DNA of 64,000 bases from Ideonella_A intermedia_A (GTDB taxonomy: Bacteria > Pseudomonadota > Gammaproteobacteria > Burkholderiales > Burkholderiaceae_C). Below are positions 1 to 8,318 of this stretch, piece by piece. A program made the translations under genes and the position numbers. Location of the stretch: the NCBI GenBank assembly GCA_943370175.1, contig CALRPU020000017.1:1-64000 (forward strand). The letters are read 5' to 3'. Position 1 is the stretch's first letter. The number at the start of each line of letters is the position of its first letter. Under the pieces are notes generated by a model that was not told the DNA's origin, searched no databases, and saw only the letters and a list, made by a program, of their open reading frames with translations.

Positions 1-525
1 GGCGCCTTGTACGGTGTCCGGTTGATTCAAAGGCTGAAGGCGCTCGACTGCGAGGTTCACCTGGTCGCGAGCCCGGCGGGGGTGTTGAATGTCCACCACG
101 AGCTTGGCCTGGGGCGGCGTGAGCTGGATGCACTCGCTGACGTCAGCCACGCGCCGGGCGACGTCGGCGCTGCGATCGCCAGCGGATCGTTTCCAACCCA
201 CGCGATGGTGGTGGCACCCTGTTCGATGAAGACCCTGGCCGCCGTCGCCTGCGGGTTGTGCGACAACCTGCTGACCCGGGCCGCCGACGTCACGCTGAAG
301 GAACGCCGCCGCCTCATCCTGATGGTGCGCGAAACGCCGTTCAATCTGGCGCACCTGCGGAACATGACCGCGGCAACCGAAATGGGGGCCATCGTTTTCC
401 CGCCGCTGCCGGCGTTCTACCACCGCCCCACCAGCATCGATGAGTTGGTGAATGAATCGGTGGAACGTGTGCTGTCGCTGATGCACGTGGGCGGTGCCAC
501 GCCCAAACAATGGGCCGGCCTCTGA
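1..525 (+). CDS. ubiX: Flavin prenyltransferase UbiX, 5'-truncated by window edge
   Basis: The reading frame is open from base 1 (GALYGVRL...), so the true start, with about 10-15 residues of the Rossmann GxSGA segment, lies outside the window; 174 codons are visible against about 190-200 for the family. UbiX attaches a dimethylallyl group to FMN to make prenylated FMN, the cofactor of the UbiD decarboxylase in ubiquinone synthesis. Family blocks seen include APCSMKTLAAVACG, DNLLTRAADVTLKERR and RETPFNLAHLRNM, which form the FMN and prenyl-phosphate site. The next gene is convergent, 72 bp away. Confidence 0.93.
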   Translation, partial: GALYGVRLIQRLKALDCEVHLVASPAGVLNVHHELGLGRRELDALADVSHAPGDVGAAIASGSFPTHAMVVAPCSMKTLAAVACGLCDNLLTRAADVTLKERRRLILMVRETPFNLAHLRNMTAATEMGAIVFPPLPAFYHRPTSIDELVNESVERVLSLMHVGGATPKQWAGL

Positions 526-597
526 GTCACTGATCGACGCTCTGGGCGCCGGCCGACATGGCCGTGTCGCATGCACCACGCCCCTTCCCTGTCGGCC

Positions 598-1290
598 TCA
601 GGCGGGCGGTGACAAATCCCAGCGCCTGCGCGCTGCAAACACCAGATTGGGGTATTCCGGGCGACCGCGGCTGCCGTTGTAGCGGCCCAGGGCCATGAAC
701 AGGTCACCGCGCTCAATGTCGAGGTAGTGGCGCATGATGACGCAACCGAAGCGCAGGTTGGTCTGCATGTGAAACAGGCGCCCCGCGTCCCCGTCGCCAA
801 TGAGGCGAGCCCAGAACGGCATGACCTGCATGTAGCCGCGGGCACCCACCACGCTGATGGCGTACTTCCGGAACGCGCTTTCGACCTGCACCAGGCCGAG
901 GACCAAAGCCGGATCCAGGCCCGCCCGCTTGCTTTCGTACCACAGCGTCTCGAGGAACTCGGTGCGCGTCTGAACGTCCGCTTTTTGCCGCTTCAGCCGC
1001 TCACCCATTTCATTGAGCCAAGTGACGTAGGCCGCTTGTGCCTCGGCGCTGGCGAATGTTGGCTTGGGTGGCGCGGTGTTCAGCACGGCAGCCGACAGCG
1101 CGGATCGTACCGAGTCCATCAACGGCTCTTCGATCTGACCACCGGCCCGTGCAGGCACGTGCAGACCCACTGAAACCGAGCTCGCCGTGGCCCAGGCCAA
1201 CCAACGTCGCCGAGACCGCCCGGACCTGTCCAGGCGATCGCGGTGGTCGGTCATCGCCTCAGTGGCAGGCGCCAGCACCCTCGGCATCAT
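598..1290 (-). CDS. Lytic transglycosylase, SLT domain (secreted)
   Basis: A 230-residue protein with an N-terminal export signal. The stretch SRRRWLAWATA followed by VGLHVPARA resembles a Tat-type signal with cleavage near residue 49. The SLT fold covers about residues 118-215: the likely catalytic Glu is E137 in LVQVESAF, followed by GARGYMQVMPFW and ALGRYNGS, the usual family blocks. It would cleave peptidoglycan glycan strands in the periplasm. The start chosen overlaps the proS stop (ATGA), implying translational coupling; ATG codons at 1287 or 1254 are alternatives. The specific paralogue cannot be named. Confidence 0.88.
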   Translation of the reverse strand: MMPRVLAPATEAMTDHRDRLDRSGRSRRRWLAWATASSVSVGLHVPARAGGQIEEPLMDSVRSALSAAVLNTAPPKPTFASAEAQAAYVTWLNEMGERLKRQKADVQTRTEFLETLWYESKRAGLDPALVLGLVQVESAFRKYAISVVGARGYMQVMPFWARLIGDGDAGRLFHMQTNLRFGCVIMRHYLDIERGDLFMALGRYNGSRGRPEYPNLVFAARRRWDLSPPA

Positions 1291-3032
1291 CCATGCAGGC
1301 GGCTGCGCACGAGCGCGGCAACGTCGGCCAGCTTGACCGCTTCGGCCTGAGCATCGCGGCGCCCCTGAACTTCCGCGTGGCCGTCCTTCAAGCCGCGGTC
1401 GGACAGGACCACGCGCATGGGCACACCGATCAACTCCCAGTCAGCGAACATGGCGCCCGGACGCTCGCCCCGGTCGTCGAGGATGACATCAACGCCTGCG
1501 GCGGCCAATTCGGCATGCAGTGCGTCGCTTGCTGCGCGCACCGCGTCAGACCGGTCGTAGCCGATTGGACAGATGACCGCTTCGAACGGCGCGAGCGGCA
1601 CGGGCCAGATCATTCCACGGTCATCGTGGTTCTGTTCGATTGCCGCCCCGAGCAGGCGCGTGACCCCAATGCCGTAGCAGCCCATCACGAACTTCTGCGG
1701 CTTGCCGGTTTCGTCGAGGAAGGTGGCATTCATCGACTCGCTGTACTTCGTGCCGAGCAAGAAGACGTGACCCACCTCGATGCCACGCTGAATGGCCAGA
1801 ACACCCCGCCCATCGGGGGACGGGTCGCCCGGCAGCACATTGCGGATGTCGGCGACAAGGTCGGGTTCAGGCAGGTCGCGACCCCAATTCACACCGACCA
1901 AGTGGAAATCGGCTTCATTGGCGCCACAAACGAAATCGCTCATCGCGGCCACGGTGCGGTCGGCCACGACCTTGACCGGCCCTTTCATGCCGATCGGCCC
2001 CAGGTAACCCGGCTTGCAGCCGAAGCTTGCGTCAATTTCCGCCGCGGTGGCGAAACGGAAACCACTCTTGAGGCCGTCGATCTTGCCAGCCTTCACTTCG
2101 TTCAGGCTGTGGTCGCCGCGCACCAGCAACAACCACACCGTCGTGGACACGATGTCGCCGGCCTCGTTGCGTTCGTCCGTCGCAAGCACCAGCGACTTCA
2201 CCGTGCTGCGGAGGTCAAGACCCAACAAAGCGGCCACGTCTTCACAGGTCGCCTTGCCGGGGGTGGCGGTTTTGGCCAAAGCCTGCGTGGGCAGCTGACG
2301 AGTGTCGATGAGGCTCAGTGCTTCGGCCAGCTCGATGTTGGCGGCGTAGTCGCTGGTCGGGCAGTAGACGATGGCGTCTTCGCCGGTCTCGGCGATCACC
2401 TGGAACTCCTGCGACGCGTCGCCGCCGATGGCGCCACTGTCCGCGGCCACAGCGCGGTATTCAAGACCCATGCGGTCAAAGATGGCGCAGTACGCGCCGT
2501 ACATCGCGGCATAACTGCGGCGAGCCGAGTCGATGTCGCGGTCGAAGGAGTAGGCGTCCTTCATCGTGAATTCCCGCCCACGCATCACACCGAAGCGCGG
2601 GCGGCGTTCGTCGCGGAACTTCGTCTGGATGTGATAAAAGTTCTTGGGCAGTTGCTTGTAGCTGCGCAGCTCCTGACGAGCGATGTCGGTGATGACCTCT
2701 TCGCTCGTGGGCTGGATGATGAAATCGCGGTCGTGGCGGTCTTTGACCCGGAGGAGCTCAGGGCCCATCTTGTCAAAGCGGCCCGTCTCTTGCCAAAGCT
2801 CGGCCGGCTGCACCACCGGCATCAACAGCTCCACGGCACCGGCGCGGTTCATCTCCTCGCGGATGATGGCTTCCACCTTGCGGATCACCCGCAATCCGAT
2901 CGGCATGTAGTTGTAAATGCCGGCCCCAAGGCGCTTGATCAGCCCGGCCCTCATCATCAACTGATGGCTCGCGATTTCAGCGTCGGAAGGCGCTTCCTTG
3001 AGGGTGGAGATGAAGTACTGGGAGGCTTTCAT
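1287..3032 (-). CDS. proS: Prolyl-tRNA synthetase
   Basis: The 581-residue protein is the bacterial-type class II ProRS. Motif 1 lies in GLRVIRKVEAIIREEMNRAG, motif 2 in FRDERRPRFGVMRGREFTMK and motif 3 in GCYGIGVTRLLGAAIEQNHD. The long segment between motifs 2 and 3 is the INS editing domain that hydrolyses Ala-tRNA-Pro. The C-terminal anticodon-binding domain ends in DVAALVRSRLHG. Length matches the family (about 570-580). It is divergent from rppH and coupled to the downstream transglycosylase by a 4-nt overlap. Confidence 0.97.
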   Translation of the reverse strand: MKASQYFISTLKEAPSDAEIASHQLMMRAGLIKRLGAGIYNYMPIGLRVIRKVEAIIREEMNRAGAVELLMPVVQPAELWQETGRFDKMGPELLRVKDRHDRDFIIQPTSEEVITDIARQELRSYKQLPKNFYHIQTKFRDERRPRFGVMRGREFTMKDAYSFDRDIDSARRSYAAMYGAYCAIFDRMGLEYRAVAADSGAIGGDASQEFQVIAETGEDAIVYCPTSDYAANIELAEALSLIDTRQLPTQALAKTATPGKATCEDVAALLGLDLRSTVKSLVLATDERNEAGDIVSTTVWLLLVRGDHSLNEVKAGKIDGLKSGFRFATAAEIDASFGCKPGYLGPIGMKGPVKVVADRTVAAMSDFVCGANEADFHLVGVNWGRDLPEPDLVADIRNVLPGDPSPDGRGVLAIQRGIEVGHVFLLGTKYSESMNATFLDETGKPQKFVMGCYGIGVTRLLGAAIEQNHDDRGMIWPVPLAPFEAVICPIGYDRSDAVRAASDALHAELAAAGVDVILDDRGERPGAMFADWELIGVPMRVVLSDRGLKDGHAEVQGRRDAQAEAVKLADVAALVRSRLHG

Positions 3033-3126
3033 TCAAGTCGTCGACTGAGCGCGAGGCGCGTGGCAGCCGGCACCGCGCGCGAAGCGACCGGACCCCTGCG
3101 TGCCCGAAGGCTCCAGGGAAACCCAA

Positions 3127-3186
3127 GGGGTTGATTCGCGTCACACCGGTGCAATAATGAAATCAACGCGAATTTTGGGGTTGATT
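3127..3186. repeat. Paired direct and inverted GTTGATT repeats in the rppH leader
   Basis: GGGGTTGATT occurs at 3127-3136 and again at 3177-3186, directly before the rppH ATG. AATCAAC at 3161-3167 is the exact reverse complement of GTTGATT, so it can pair with the 3180-3186 copy (12-nt loop). The second copy overlaps the likely Shine-Dalgarno GGGG. Operator or RBS-masking hairpin is inference. Confidence 0.5.
3131..3158 (+). promoter_or_regulatory. Putative sigma70 promoter of rppH
   Basis: TTGATT at 3131-3136 and AATAAT at 3153-3158 are separated by 16 bp. The expected start near 3165 gives a leader of about 22 nt before the rppH ATG at 3187. The -35 hexamer coincides with the first GTTGATT repeat. 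Confidence 0.45.
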
Positions 3187-3810
3187 ATGCTCGACCGTGA
3201 GGGGTTCCGGCCCAACGTCGGCATCATCCTGCTCAACCACAGAAGCCAGGTGTTCTGGGGCAAGCGCATCCGAACCCACTCCTGGCAGTTCCCGCAAGGG
3301 GGCATCAAGTACGGCGAAACGCCGGAGCAGGCGATGTTCCGCGAGCTGCACGAAGAGGTGGGGCTCGCGCCCGACCACGTCCGAATCATCGCGCGCACCC
3401 GCGATTGGCTTCGCTACGAGGTGCCCGACCATTTCATACGGCGGGACGCACGGGGGCACTACCGGGGCCAGAAGCAGATCTGGTTCTTGCTGCAGTTGAC
3501 CGGTCGGGACAGCGACATGAACTTGCGCGCCACCGACCACCCCGAGTTCGACGCCTGGCGCTGGAACGAGTACTGGGTGCCACTGGAAGTCGTGATCGAG
3601 TTCAAGCGCAACGTCTACCAGATGGCGCTGACGGAGTTGGCACGCTACCTGCCTCGTGCCAACCACCACAACCGCTACCTTCGATCCGGCATGCGACCGC
3701 ATCACCGGGACGATGTGGCCATGTCGGCCTGCCCGCCGGTGATGGACGACGCGGTCGCAGCCGACGCCCCTGCTTTGCCGGCTGCGCTCAGGCAACTCGG
3801 CACCCCTTGA
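3187..3810 (+). CDS. rppH: RNA pyrophosphohydrolase RppH (Nudix)
   Basis: A 207-residue Nudix hydrolase that removes pyrophosphate from the 5' triphosphate of mRNAs and so primes RNase E decay. The protein begins MLDREGFRPNVGIIL as in RppH orthologues, which is why ATG 3187 is preferred to the upstream in-frame codons at 3100 and 3157 (the second would lie within the putative promoter). The Nudix box GGIKYGETPEQAMFRELHEE continues into VGL. WSFPQGG-type substrate contacts appear as SWQFPQGG. The tail after about residue 165 is low in conservation and rich in Ala and Asp, as is common in beta-proteobacterial RppH. Confidence 0.93.
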   Translation: MLDREGFRPNVGIILLNHRSQVFWGKRIRTHSWQFPQGGIKYGETPEQAMFRELHEEVGLAPDHVRIIARTRDWLRYEVPDHFIRRDARGHYRGQKQIWFLLQLTGRDSDMNLRATDHPEFDAWRWNEYWVPLEVVIEFKRNVYQMALTELARYLPRANHHNRYLRSGMRPHHRDDVAMSACPPVMDDAVAADAPALPAALRQLGTP

Positions 3811-3841
3811 GGCCATGGGCTGTGACGAACGCGCGTGTTCG

Positions 3842-4960
3842 TCACCCCATCACGAGGTTGTCGCGGTGGATCATCTCGGGTTCGGCGGCAAACCCGAGCA
3901 GGCGCTCAAACTCTGACGAGGATTTGCGGGCGATCAACCGGGCTTCGCTGCTGGCGTAATTGGCCAGACCGCGGCCCAGCTCAACGCCCGCCGAAGTCTT
4001 CACGGCGATGACATCGCCGCGATGAAATTCACCGACCACTTCAACAATGCCCACCGGGAGCAGGCTCTTGCCTTCGTCCCTGAGCTTCACCACGGCACCA
4101 TCGTCGATCACGACGGCGCCGGGGAGTTGCAGGTGGTCGGTCATCCACTGCTTGCGCGCCGCCAGTTTCTGCGTGGGGGCGATCAGCGCGGTGCCGATGG
4201 ACTCACCCGCCGCCAGCCTCACCAGCACATCCGGCTCTCGCCCATAGGCGATGACGGTGCTGGCGCCGCTGCGGGCGGCGCGCTTGGCGGCCAGCACCTT
4301 GGTCAACATCCCACCTCGACCGATGCTGCTGCCCGCGCCGCCGGCCATCACTTCCAAGGCAGGATCGCCGGCCTGCGCTTCGGTGATGAAGCGGGCGTCG
4401 GGGTGCTTGCGAGGGTCCGCCGAGTACAAGCCGGTCTGATCCGTCAGGATGATCAGGGCATCGGCTTCGACCAAGTTTGCAACGAGGGCACCCAAGGTGT
4501 CGTTGTCGCCAAATTTGATTTCGTCGTTGACGACCGTGTCGTTTTCATTGATCACCGGCACCACGTTCAAGCGCAGCAGCGTGAGCAAGGTGGACCGTGC
4601 GTTCAGGTAGCGCTCGCGGTCGGCCAGGTCGGCATGGGTCAGAAGGACCTGGGCGCTTCCGAGACCATGCTCGCCCAGCTTCGATGCGTAGATTTGGGCC
4701 AAGCCCATTTGACCGACCGCCGCCGCCGCCTGGAGCTCGTTGACTTCCTTCGGGCGCGAAGACCAGCCCAGACGCTTCATGCCCTCTGCGATGGCGCCGC
4801 TTGACACCATCAGCACCTCTCGCCCATCGGCCACCAAGGCGGCCATCTGCCCGCACCACCATCCGATGGCGGTCGCGTCGACGCCACGGCCCTCGTCAGT
4901 AACGAGACTGGAGCCCACCTTCACCACAATGCGATGGGCGGACTTGACCACCTCCGTCAT
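3842..4960 (-). CDS. proB: Glutamate 5-kinase
   Basis: 372 residues: an amino-acid-kinase domain (VVKVGSSLVTDEG near residue 13, VINENDTVV, FGDNDTLGALVANLVEAD, GGMLTKVLAAKRA) plus a C-terminal PUA domain (about 275-360). It phosphorylates glutamate in the first step of proline synthesis. It is the last gene of rplU-rpmA-obg-proB; its ATG overlaps the obg stop (ATGA). This order is widespread in beta-proteobacteria. It is convergent with rppH across 31 bp. Confidence 0.97.
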   Translation of the reverse strand: MTEVVKSAHRIVVKVGSSLVTDEGRGVDATAIGWWCGQMAALVADGREVLMVSSGAIAEGMKRLGWSSRPKEVNELQAAAAVGQMGLAQIYASKLGEHGLGSAQVLLTHADLADRERYLNARSTLLTLLRLNVVPVINENDTVVNDEIKFGDNDTLGALVANLVEADALIILTDQTGLYSADPRKHPDARFITEAQAGDPALEVMAGGAGSSIGRGGMLTKVLAAKRAARSGASTVIAYGREPDVLVRLAAGESIGTALIAPTQKLAARKQWMTDHLQLPGAVVIDDGAVVKLRDEGKSLLPVGIVEVVGEFHRGDVIAVKTSAGVELGRGLANYASSEARLIARKSSSEFERLLGFAAEPEMIHRDNLVMG

Positions 4961-6045
4961 GCGGCGGATCCCTCGGGCCTGTCGGCTTCGATCGCAGCGT
5001 CAAAGCGTGGATCTGGATCGTCCGGCACCACGTTCTTGAGCCGGGACACATGCTCATACACGGCGCGCACCAGGGGCTCGCATCCTTCGCGCGTGAGCGC
5101 TGAAATCTGGAAGACCGGCCCCTTCCACTTGAACCGCTTGACGAAGTCCTTGACGCGGCGTTCACGGTCTTCGAGCGGCACCATGTCCAGCTTGTTCAGT
5201 ACCAGCCAGCGCGGCTTCTCGTGCAGCGCCTTGTCGTATTTGCGGAGCTCTTCAACGATGGCCTTGGCTTGAACAACGGGATCGATGCTTTCGTCGAAGG
5301 GCGCCATGTCAACCAGATGCAGCAACAGGTGCGTGCGCTGGAGGTGCCTTAGGAACAGATGCCCCAGACCCGCGCCCTCGGCCGCGCCCTCGATCAGGCC
5401 AGGCACATCGGCAACGACAAAACTTTGCTCGGCCGCCACGCGGACCACGCCCAGATTCGGGTGCAGCGTTGTGAACGGGTAGTCGGCGATCTTCGGGCGG
5501 GCGTTCGAAATGGCCGCAATCAACGTGGACTTGCCGGCGTTCGGCATGCCGAGCAGGCCGACATCGGCCAGGACCCGCAACTCGAGCTTCAGCTTTTTCT
5601 GCTCGCCAGGCCACCCGGGAGTCTTTTGGCGAGGCGCTCGGTTGGTGCTGGTCTTGAAGTGCAGGTTGCCGAAACCGCCGTCACCCCCTTTGACCAGCAG
5701 CACCTTTTCATCGGGCACCAACAGCTCGGCGAGCACCTCGTTCGTTTCGGCGTCCCGGATGATCGTGCCCATCGGCATGCGCAAGACGATGTCGTCAGCA
5801 GCAGCGCCGTATTGGTCCGACCCTCGTCCGGCCTCGCCGTTGCGGGCCTCATGGCGGCGCGCATAGCGGAAGTCGATCAGGGTGTTCAGGTTGCGGTCAC
5901 CGACCGCAAACACACTGCCACCGCGCCCCCCGTCGCCGCCATTGGGGCCGCCGAAGGGAATGAACTTTTCGCGTCGAAAGCTCATGCAGCCGTTGCCGCC
6001 GTTGCCCGCAATCACGTCGATCGTGGCTTCGTCAACAAATTTCAT
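4957..6045 (-). CDS. obg: Obg/CgtA GTPase
   Basis: A 362-residue ribosome-associated GTPase acting in late 50S assembly and stress signalling. The Gly-rich Obg fold covers about residues 1-160 (GNGGNGCMSFRREKFIPFGG). The G domain follows: G1 GMPNAGKST, G3 DVPGLIEGAAEGAGLG, G4 NKLD, and G5-like QISALTREG. Length and order match the family. It lies downstream of rpmA, with a strong hairpin in between, and is coupled to proB. Confidence 0.97.
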   Translation of the reverse strand: MKFVDEATIDVIAGNGGNGCMSFRREKFIPFGGPNGGDGGRGGSVFAVGDRNLNTLIDFRYARRHEARNGEAGRGSDQYGAAADDIVLRMPMGTIIRDAETNEVLAELLVPDEKVLLVKGGDGGFGNLHFKTSTNRAPRQKTPGWPGEQKKLKLELRVLADVGLLGMPNAGKSTLIAAISNARPKIADYPFTTLHPNLGVVRVAAEQSFVVADVPGLIEGAAEGAGLGHLFLRHLQRTHLLLHLVDMAPFDESIDPVVQAKAIVEELRKYDKALHEKPRWLVLNKLDMVPLEDRERRVKDFVKRFKWKGPVFQISALTREGCEPLVRAVYEHVSRLKNVVPDDPDPRFDAAIEADRPEGSAA

Positions 6046-6101
6046 GGTGCATGCCGGTGGTTGCGATGACGGTGGTGGCAGTGAAGCGCAGACAGCACAA
6101 A

Positions 6102-6131
6102 CGCCAAGCCCCGGAGAACCGGGGCTTGGCG
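6102..6131 (-). terminator. Strong hairpin after rpmA (terminator or attenuator)
   Basis: A perfect 13-bp stem (CGCCAAGCCCCGG / CCGGGGCTTGGCG) with a 4-nt loop lies 20 nt after the rpmA stop. On the minus strand it is followed by TTTGTGCTGT, a weak T tract. It probably ends many rplU-rpmA transcripts while letting some continue into obg-proB. Confidence 0.6.
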
Positions 6132-6150
6132 GGTGACCGTGGGCGACCGC

Positions 6151-6411
6151 TTATTCAGCAGCCTTGACGCTCACGGTTTGCCGGTTGTTCGCGCCCTTGA
6201 TTGCGTAGCTGACTTCGCCGTCAACCAGTGCAAACAAGGTGTGGTCGCGCCCGATGCCGACATTGGTGCCTGCGTGGAAGCGGGTTCCGCGTTGGCGAAC
6301 AAGGATGGACCCGGCCGGAATGACCTGGCCGCCATAGACCTTGACGCCAAGCATCTTGGGTTGCGAATCGCGGCCGTTGCGCGTTGAGCCGCCGCCTTTT
6401 TTCTGTGCCAT
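6151..6411 (-). CDS. rpmA: 50S ribosomal protein L27
   Basis: 86 residues starting MAQKKGGGSTRNGRDSQPK, the characteristic L27 N-terminus that reaches the peptidyl-transferase centre. No N-terminal extension of the Firmicutes type is present. The core GGQVIPAGSILVRQRGTRFH is intact. It sits 48 nt after rplU, and the two form a single unit. Confidence 0.98.
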   Translation of the reverse strand: MAQKKGGGSTRNGRDSQPKMLGVKVYGGQVIPAGSILVRQRGTRFHAGTNVGIGRDHTLFALVDGEVSYAIKGANNRQTVSVKAAE

Positions 6412-6459
6412 GGTGGATTGCTCCTAGAACGTGTGTGTCGAGTTCCCGGACCGATGCGA

Positions 6460-6771
6460 TCAGGCGGAAACCGCGCTGATCTCAAGTTCGGTGAAGGCCT
6501 GACGGTGGCCTTGCCGCTTTTGGTAGTGCTTGCGGCGGCGCATCTTGAAGATGCGAACCTTGTCATGCCTGCCTTGAGCCACCACGGTGGCCTTGACGCT
6601 GGCACCAGCGACCAAGGGGGACCCGACCACCAGTTCAGCGCCGTTGCCGACAGCCAACACCTGATCGATCGTGATCTCTTGGCCAACGTCCGCAGCAATC
6701 TGTTCTACTTTGATCTTCTCGCCGGCAGCGACTCGGTATTGCTTGCCACCGGTTTTTATGACCGCGTACAT
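6460..6771 (-). CDS. rplU: 50S ribosomal protein L21
   Basis: 103 residues beginning MYAVIKTGGKQYRVAAGEKI. The conserved C-terminal block KMRRRKHYQKRQGHRQ identifies L21. The same frame stays open far upstream, but that extension is antisense to ispB; the ATG at 6771 matches the universal L21 start. It is the first gene of rplU-rpmA-obg-proB. Confidence 0.98.
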   Translation of the reverse strand: MYAVIKTGGKQYRVAAGEKIKVEQIAADVGQEITIDQVLAVGNGAELVVGSPLVAGASVKATVVAQGRHDKVRIFKMRRRKHYQKRQGHRQAFTELEISAVSA

Positions 6772-6880
6772 ATCAGCCCTTTCAGTGAAACCAACCAGTG
6801 CCTGCGCGCCGAAACCCTTCGATGCTGCAGCGCCGATGTGGTCGGCGCACTGGACCCTCGCAACAAACGCGAAGCCCGCG

Positions 6881-6909
6881 ATCATAGCATGAGCGCATCG
6901 GCTACCACA
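6881..6909 (-). promoter_or_regulatory. Putative promoter of the rplU operon
   Basis: On the minus strand TATGAT (6886-6881) is preceded directly by TGC, an extended -10 element. A weak -35 (TGTGGT, 6909-6904) lies 17 bp upstream. It would give a leader of about 100 nt before rplU. It is divergent from the ispB promoter. Confidence 0.45.
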
Positions 6910-6974
6910 CCGGCCACCGCAATCGACAGCGGCCGAGACCGGGGGTCGAACGAAAACATCGATGGGGGCGTTCC

Positions 6975-6980
6975 TATAAT
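6975..6980 (+). promoter_or_regulatory. Consensus -10 element of ispB
   Basis: TATAAT at 6975-6980 is a perfect -10 hexamer; no good -35 is seen at 17 bp (GAAAAC). It overlaps an in-frame ATG at 6979, so that codon cannot be the start of a transcript made here. Confidence 0.5.
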
Positions 6981-7011
6981 GCGGCGTCATCCACAGGCAA
7001 CCGAGACCAGC

Positions 7012-8007
7012 GTGCAGCCGGCGTCCCCCCAAACCACTGCGTTGCCTCAAGACGCGCTCGCGCAAATGCGAACAGAGCTCGCAGAGGTCGACGCCGTCAT
7101 CCAACGCCGGCTGTCCTCGAGCGTTGCGTTGATCGACCAGATCGGTCACTACATCATCAGCGCCGGCGGCAAGCGCATTCGCCCCTTGCTGGTGTTGTTG
7201 TTCTCGGACGCCTTGGGATTCCGTGGCAAGGAGCGCTACGAACTGGCGGCCACGGTGGAGTTCATCCACACGGCGACGCTGCTGCACGACGACGTGGTGG
7301 ACGAGTCTGCCCTGCGGCGTGGACGCCAGACAGCCAATGCGCTGTTCGGCAACGCGGCAAGTGTGCTGGTCGGCGACTTCGTGTACTCGCGCGCTTTTCA
7401 GATGATGGTGTCGCTGAACCGCATGCGCGTGCTCGACGTGCTGGCCGACGCGACCAACGTCATCGCCGAAGGCGAGGTCTTGCAGCTGATGAACATGCAT
7501 GACCCAGACCTGGCAGTCGACGATTACCTCCGGGTGATTCGCTACAAGACGGCGAAGTTGTTCGAGGCCAGCGCCAGACTGGGTGCGGTCTTGGCAGACG
7601 CCCCGGTTGAGCTCGAAGAGGCGTGCGCCGACTTCGGACGCTCGTTGGGCACGGCTTTCCAGTTGGTGGACGACCTGCTGGACTATGAAGGGGCCACCAA
7701 CGAACTGGGCAAGAACGTTGGCGACGACCTTCGCGAAGGCAAGCCGACCTTGCCATTGCTGCTGGCGATGGCACGTGGCACCGACACCGACCGCCAAATC
7801 ATCCGCGAGGCCATCGAACACGGCGAGGTCGCCAGACTGGCCGACATCGTGGCCATCGTGCGCCGCACCGGCGCCATCGACGCCACGCGCGATGCCGCTC
7901 GGGCCGAGGCAGACAAGGCCCGCCAGTGTCTGTTCTTGTTGCCCGATTCAAGAGCTCGCGAAGCTCTGCTAGAATTGTGTTTTCGCTCTGTTGAACGAAC
8001 AGCCTGA
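7012..8007 (+). CDS. ispB: Octaprenyl (polyprenyl) diphosphate synthase
   Basis: A trans-prenyltransferase making the ubiquinone side chain. The first Asp-rich motif is LLHDDVVDESALRRG, the second is QLVDDLLDYEG, and GGKRIRPLLVLL marks the IPP site. GTG 7012 gives 331 residues, close to E. coli IspB (323); ATG 7066 (313 residues) is the alternative, and ATG 6979 is excluded because it lies in the -10 box. Chain length (C40 in most beta-proteobacteria) cannot be read from the sequence. Divergent from rplU, as in many relatives. Confidence 0.93.
   Translation: MQPASPQTTALPQDALAQMRTELAEVDAVIQRRLSSSVALIDQIGHYIISAGGKRIRPLLVLLFSDALGFRGKERYELAATVEFIHTATLLHDDVVDESALRRGRQTANALFGNAASVLVGDFVYSRAFQMMVSLNRMRVLDVLADATNVIAEGEVLQLMNMHDPDLAVDDYLRVIRYKTAKLFEASARLGAVLADAPVELEEACADFGRSLGTAFQLVDDLLDYEGATNELGKNVGDDLREGKPTLPLLLAMARGTDTDRQIIREAIEHGEVARLADIVAIVRRTGAIDATRDAARAEADKARQCLFLLPDSRAREALLELCFRSVERTA
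7947..7975 (+). promoter_or_regulatory. Putative promoter of tRNA-Pro
   Basis: TGCTAGAAT (extended -10, TAGAAT at 7970-7975) has TTCAAG 17 bp upstream at 7947-7952. It lies inside the 3' end of ispB, about 80 nt before the tRNA. A 6-bp inverted repeat, AGAGCT/AGCTCT (7951-7967), overlaps the spacer. Confidence 0.35.
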
Positions 8008-8054
8008 CGGTTGAGCGTGCAACATTTCGCCGCGACGGCGAAGACGAGCGTATT

Positions 8055-8131
8055 CGGGGTGTAGCTTAGCCTGGTAGAGCGCTACGTTCGGGACGTAGAG
8101 GCCGGAGGTTCGAATCCTCTCACCCCGACCA
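8055..8131 (+). tRNA. tRNA-Pro(CGG)
   Basis: A 77-nt cloverleaf. The acceptor stem CGGGGTG pairs with CACCCCG (8121-8127), followed by discriminator A and an encoded CCA. The anticodon arm CTACG-TTCGGGA-CGTAG gives anticodon CGG, reading CCG codons, which are frequent in this GC-rich genome. The T arm GGAGGTTCGAATCCTC is canonical. Confidence 0.97.
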
Positions 8132-8222
8132 ATTTGGATGATCCCCGCATCGCCGATGCGATGCGCACGGGATGGAGCGTCCGCAATGCTCCGAAGCAGC
8201 AGTTGATCGCACAGACGAGTTC

Positions 8223-8243
8223 GGTGACACGCCGAGCGTCACC
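8223..8243 (+). repeat. Short inverted repeat between tRNA-Pro and pilB
   Basis: GGTGAC (8223-8228) and GTCACC (8238-8243) form a 6-bp stem with a 9-nt loop, about 76 bp before the pilB start. There is no T tract. It could be an operator or a processing hairpin; nothing else was recognised in this 187-bp gap. Confidence 0.3.
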
Positions 8244-8318
8244 CCTGTGCAGATTTACAGCGAGATGCGGATCGGCGATCATCAGCTTGATGTGCCGACC
8301 CCCCTCCCCCGCCCTCTG

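Noticed and set aside
1038..3134. Open frame of about 700 codons opposite proS
   Set aside because: Antisense to a clear prolyl-tRNA synthetase; no recognisable domain.
6979..6981. ATG as the ispB start
   Set aside because: It lies within the TATAAT box, so transcripts from this promoter start after it.
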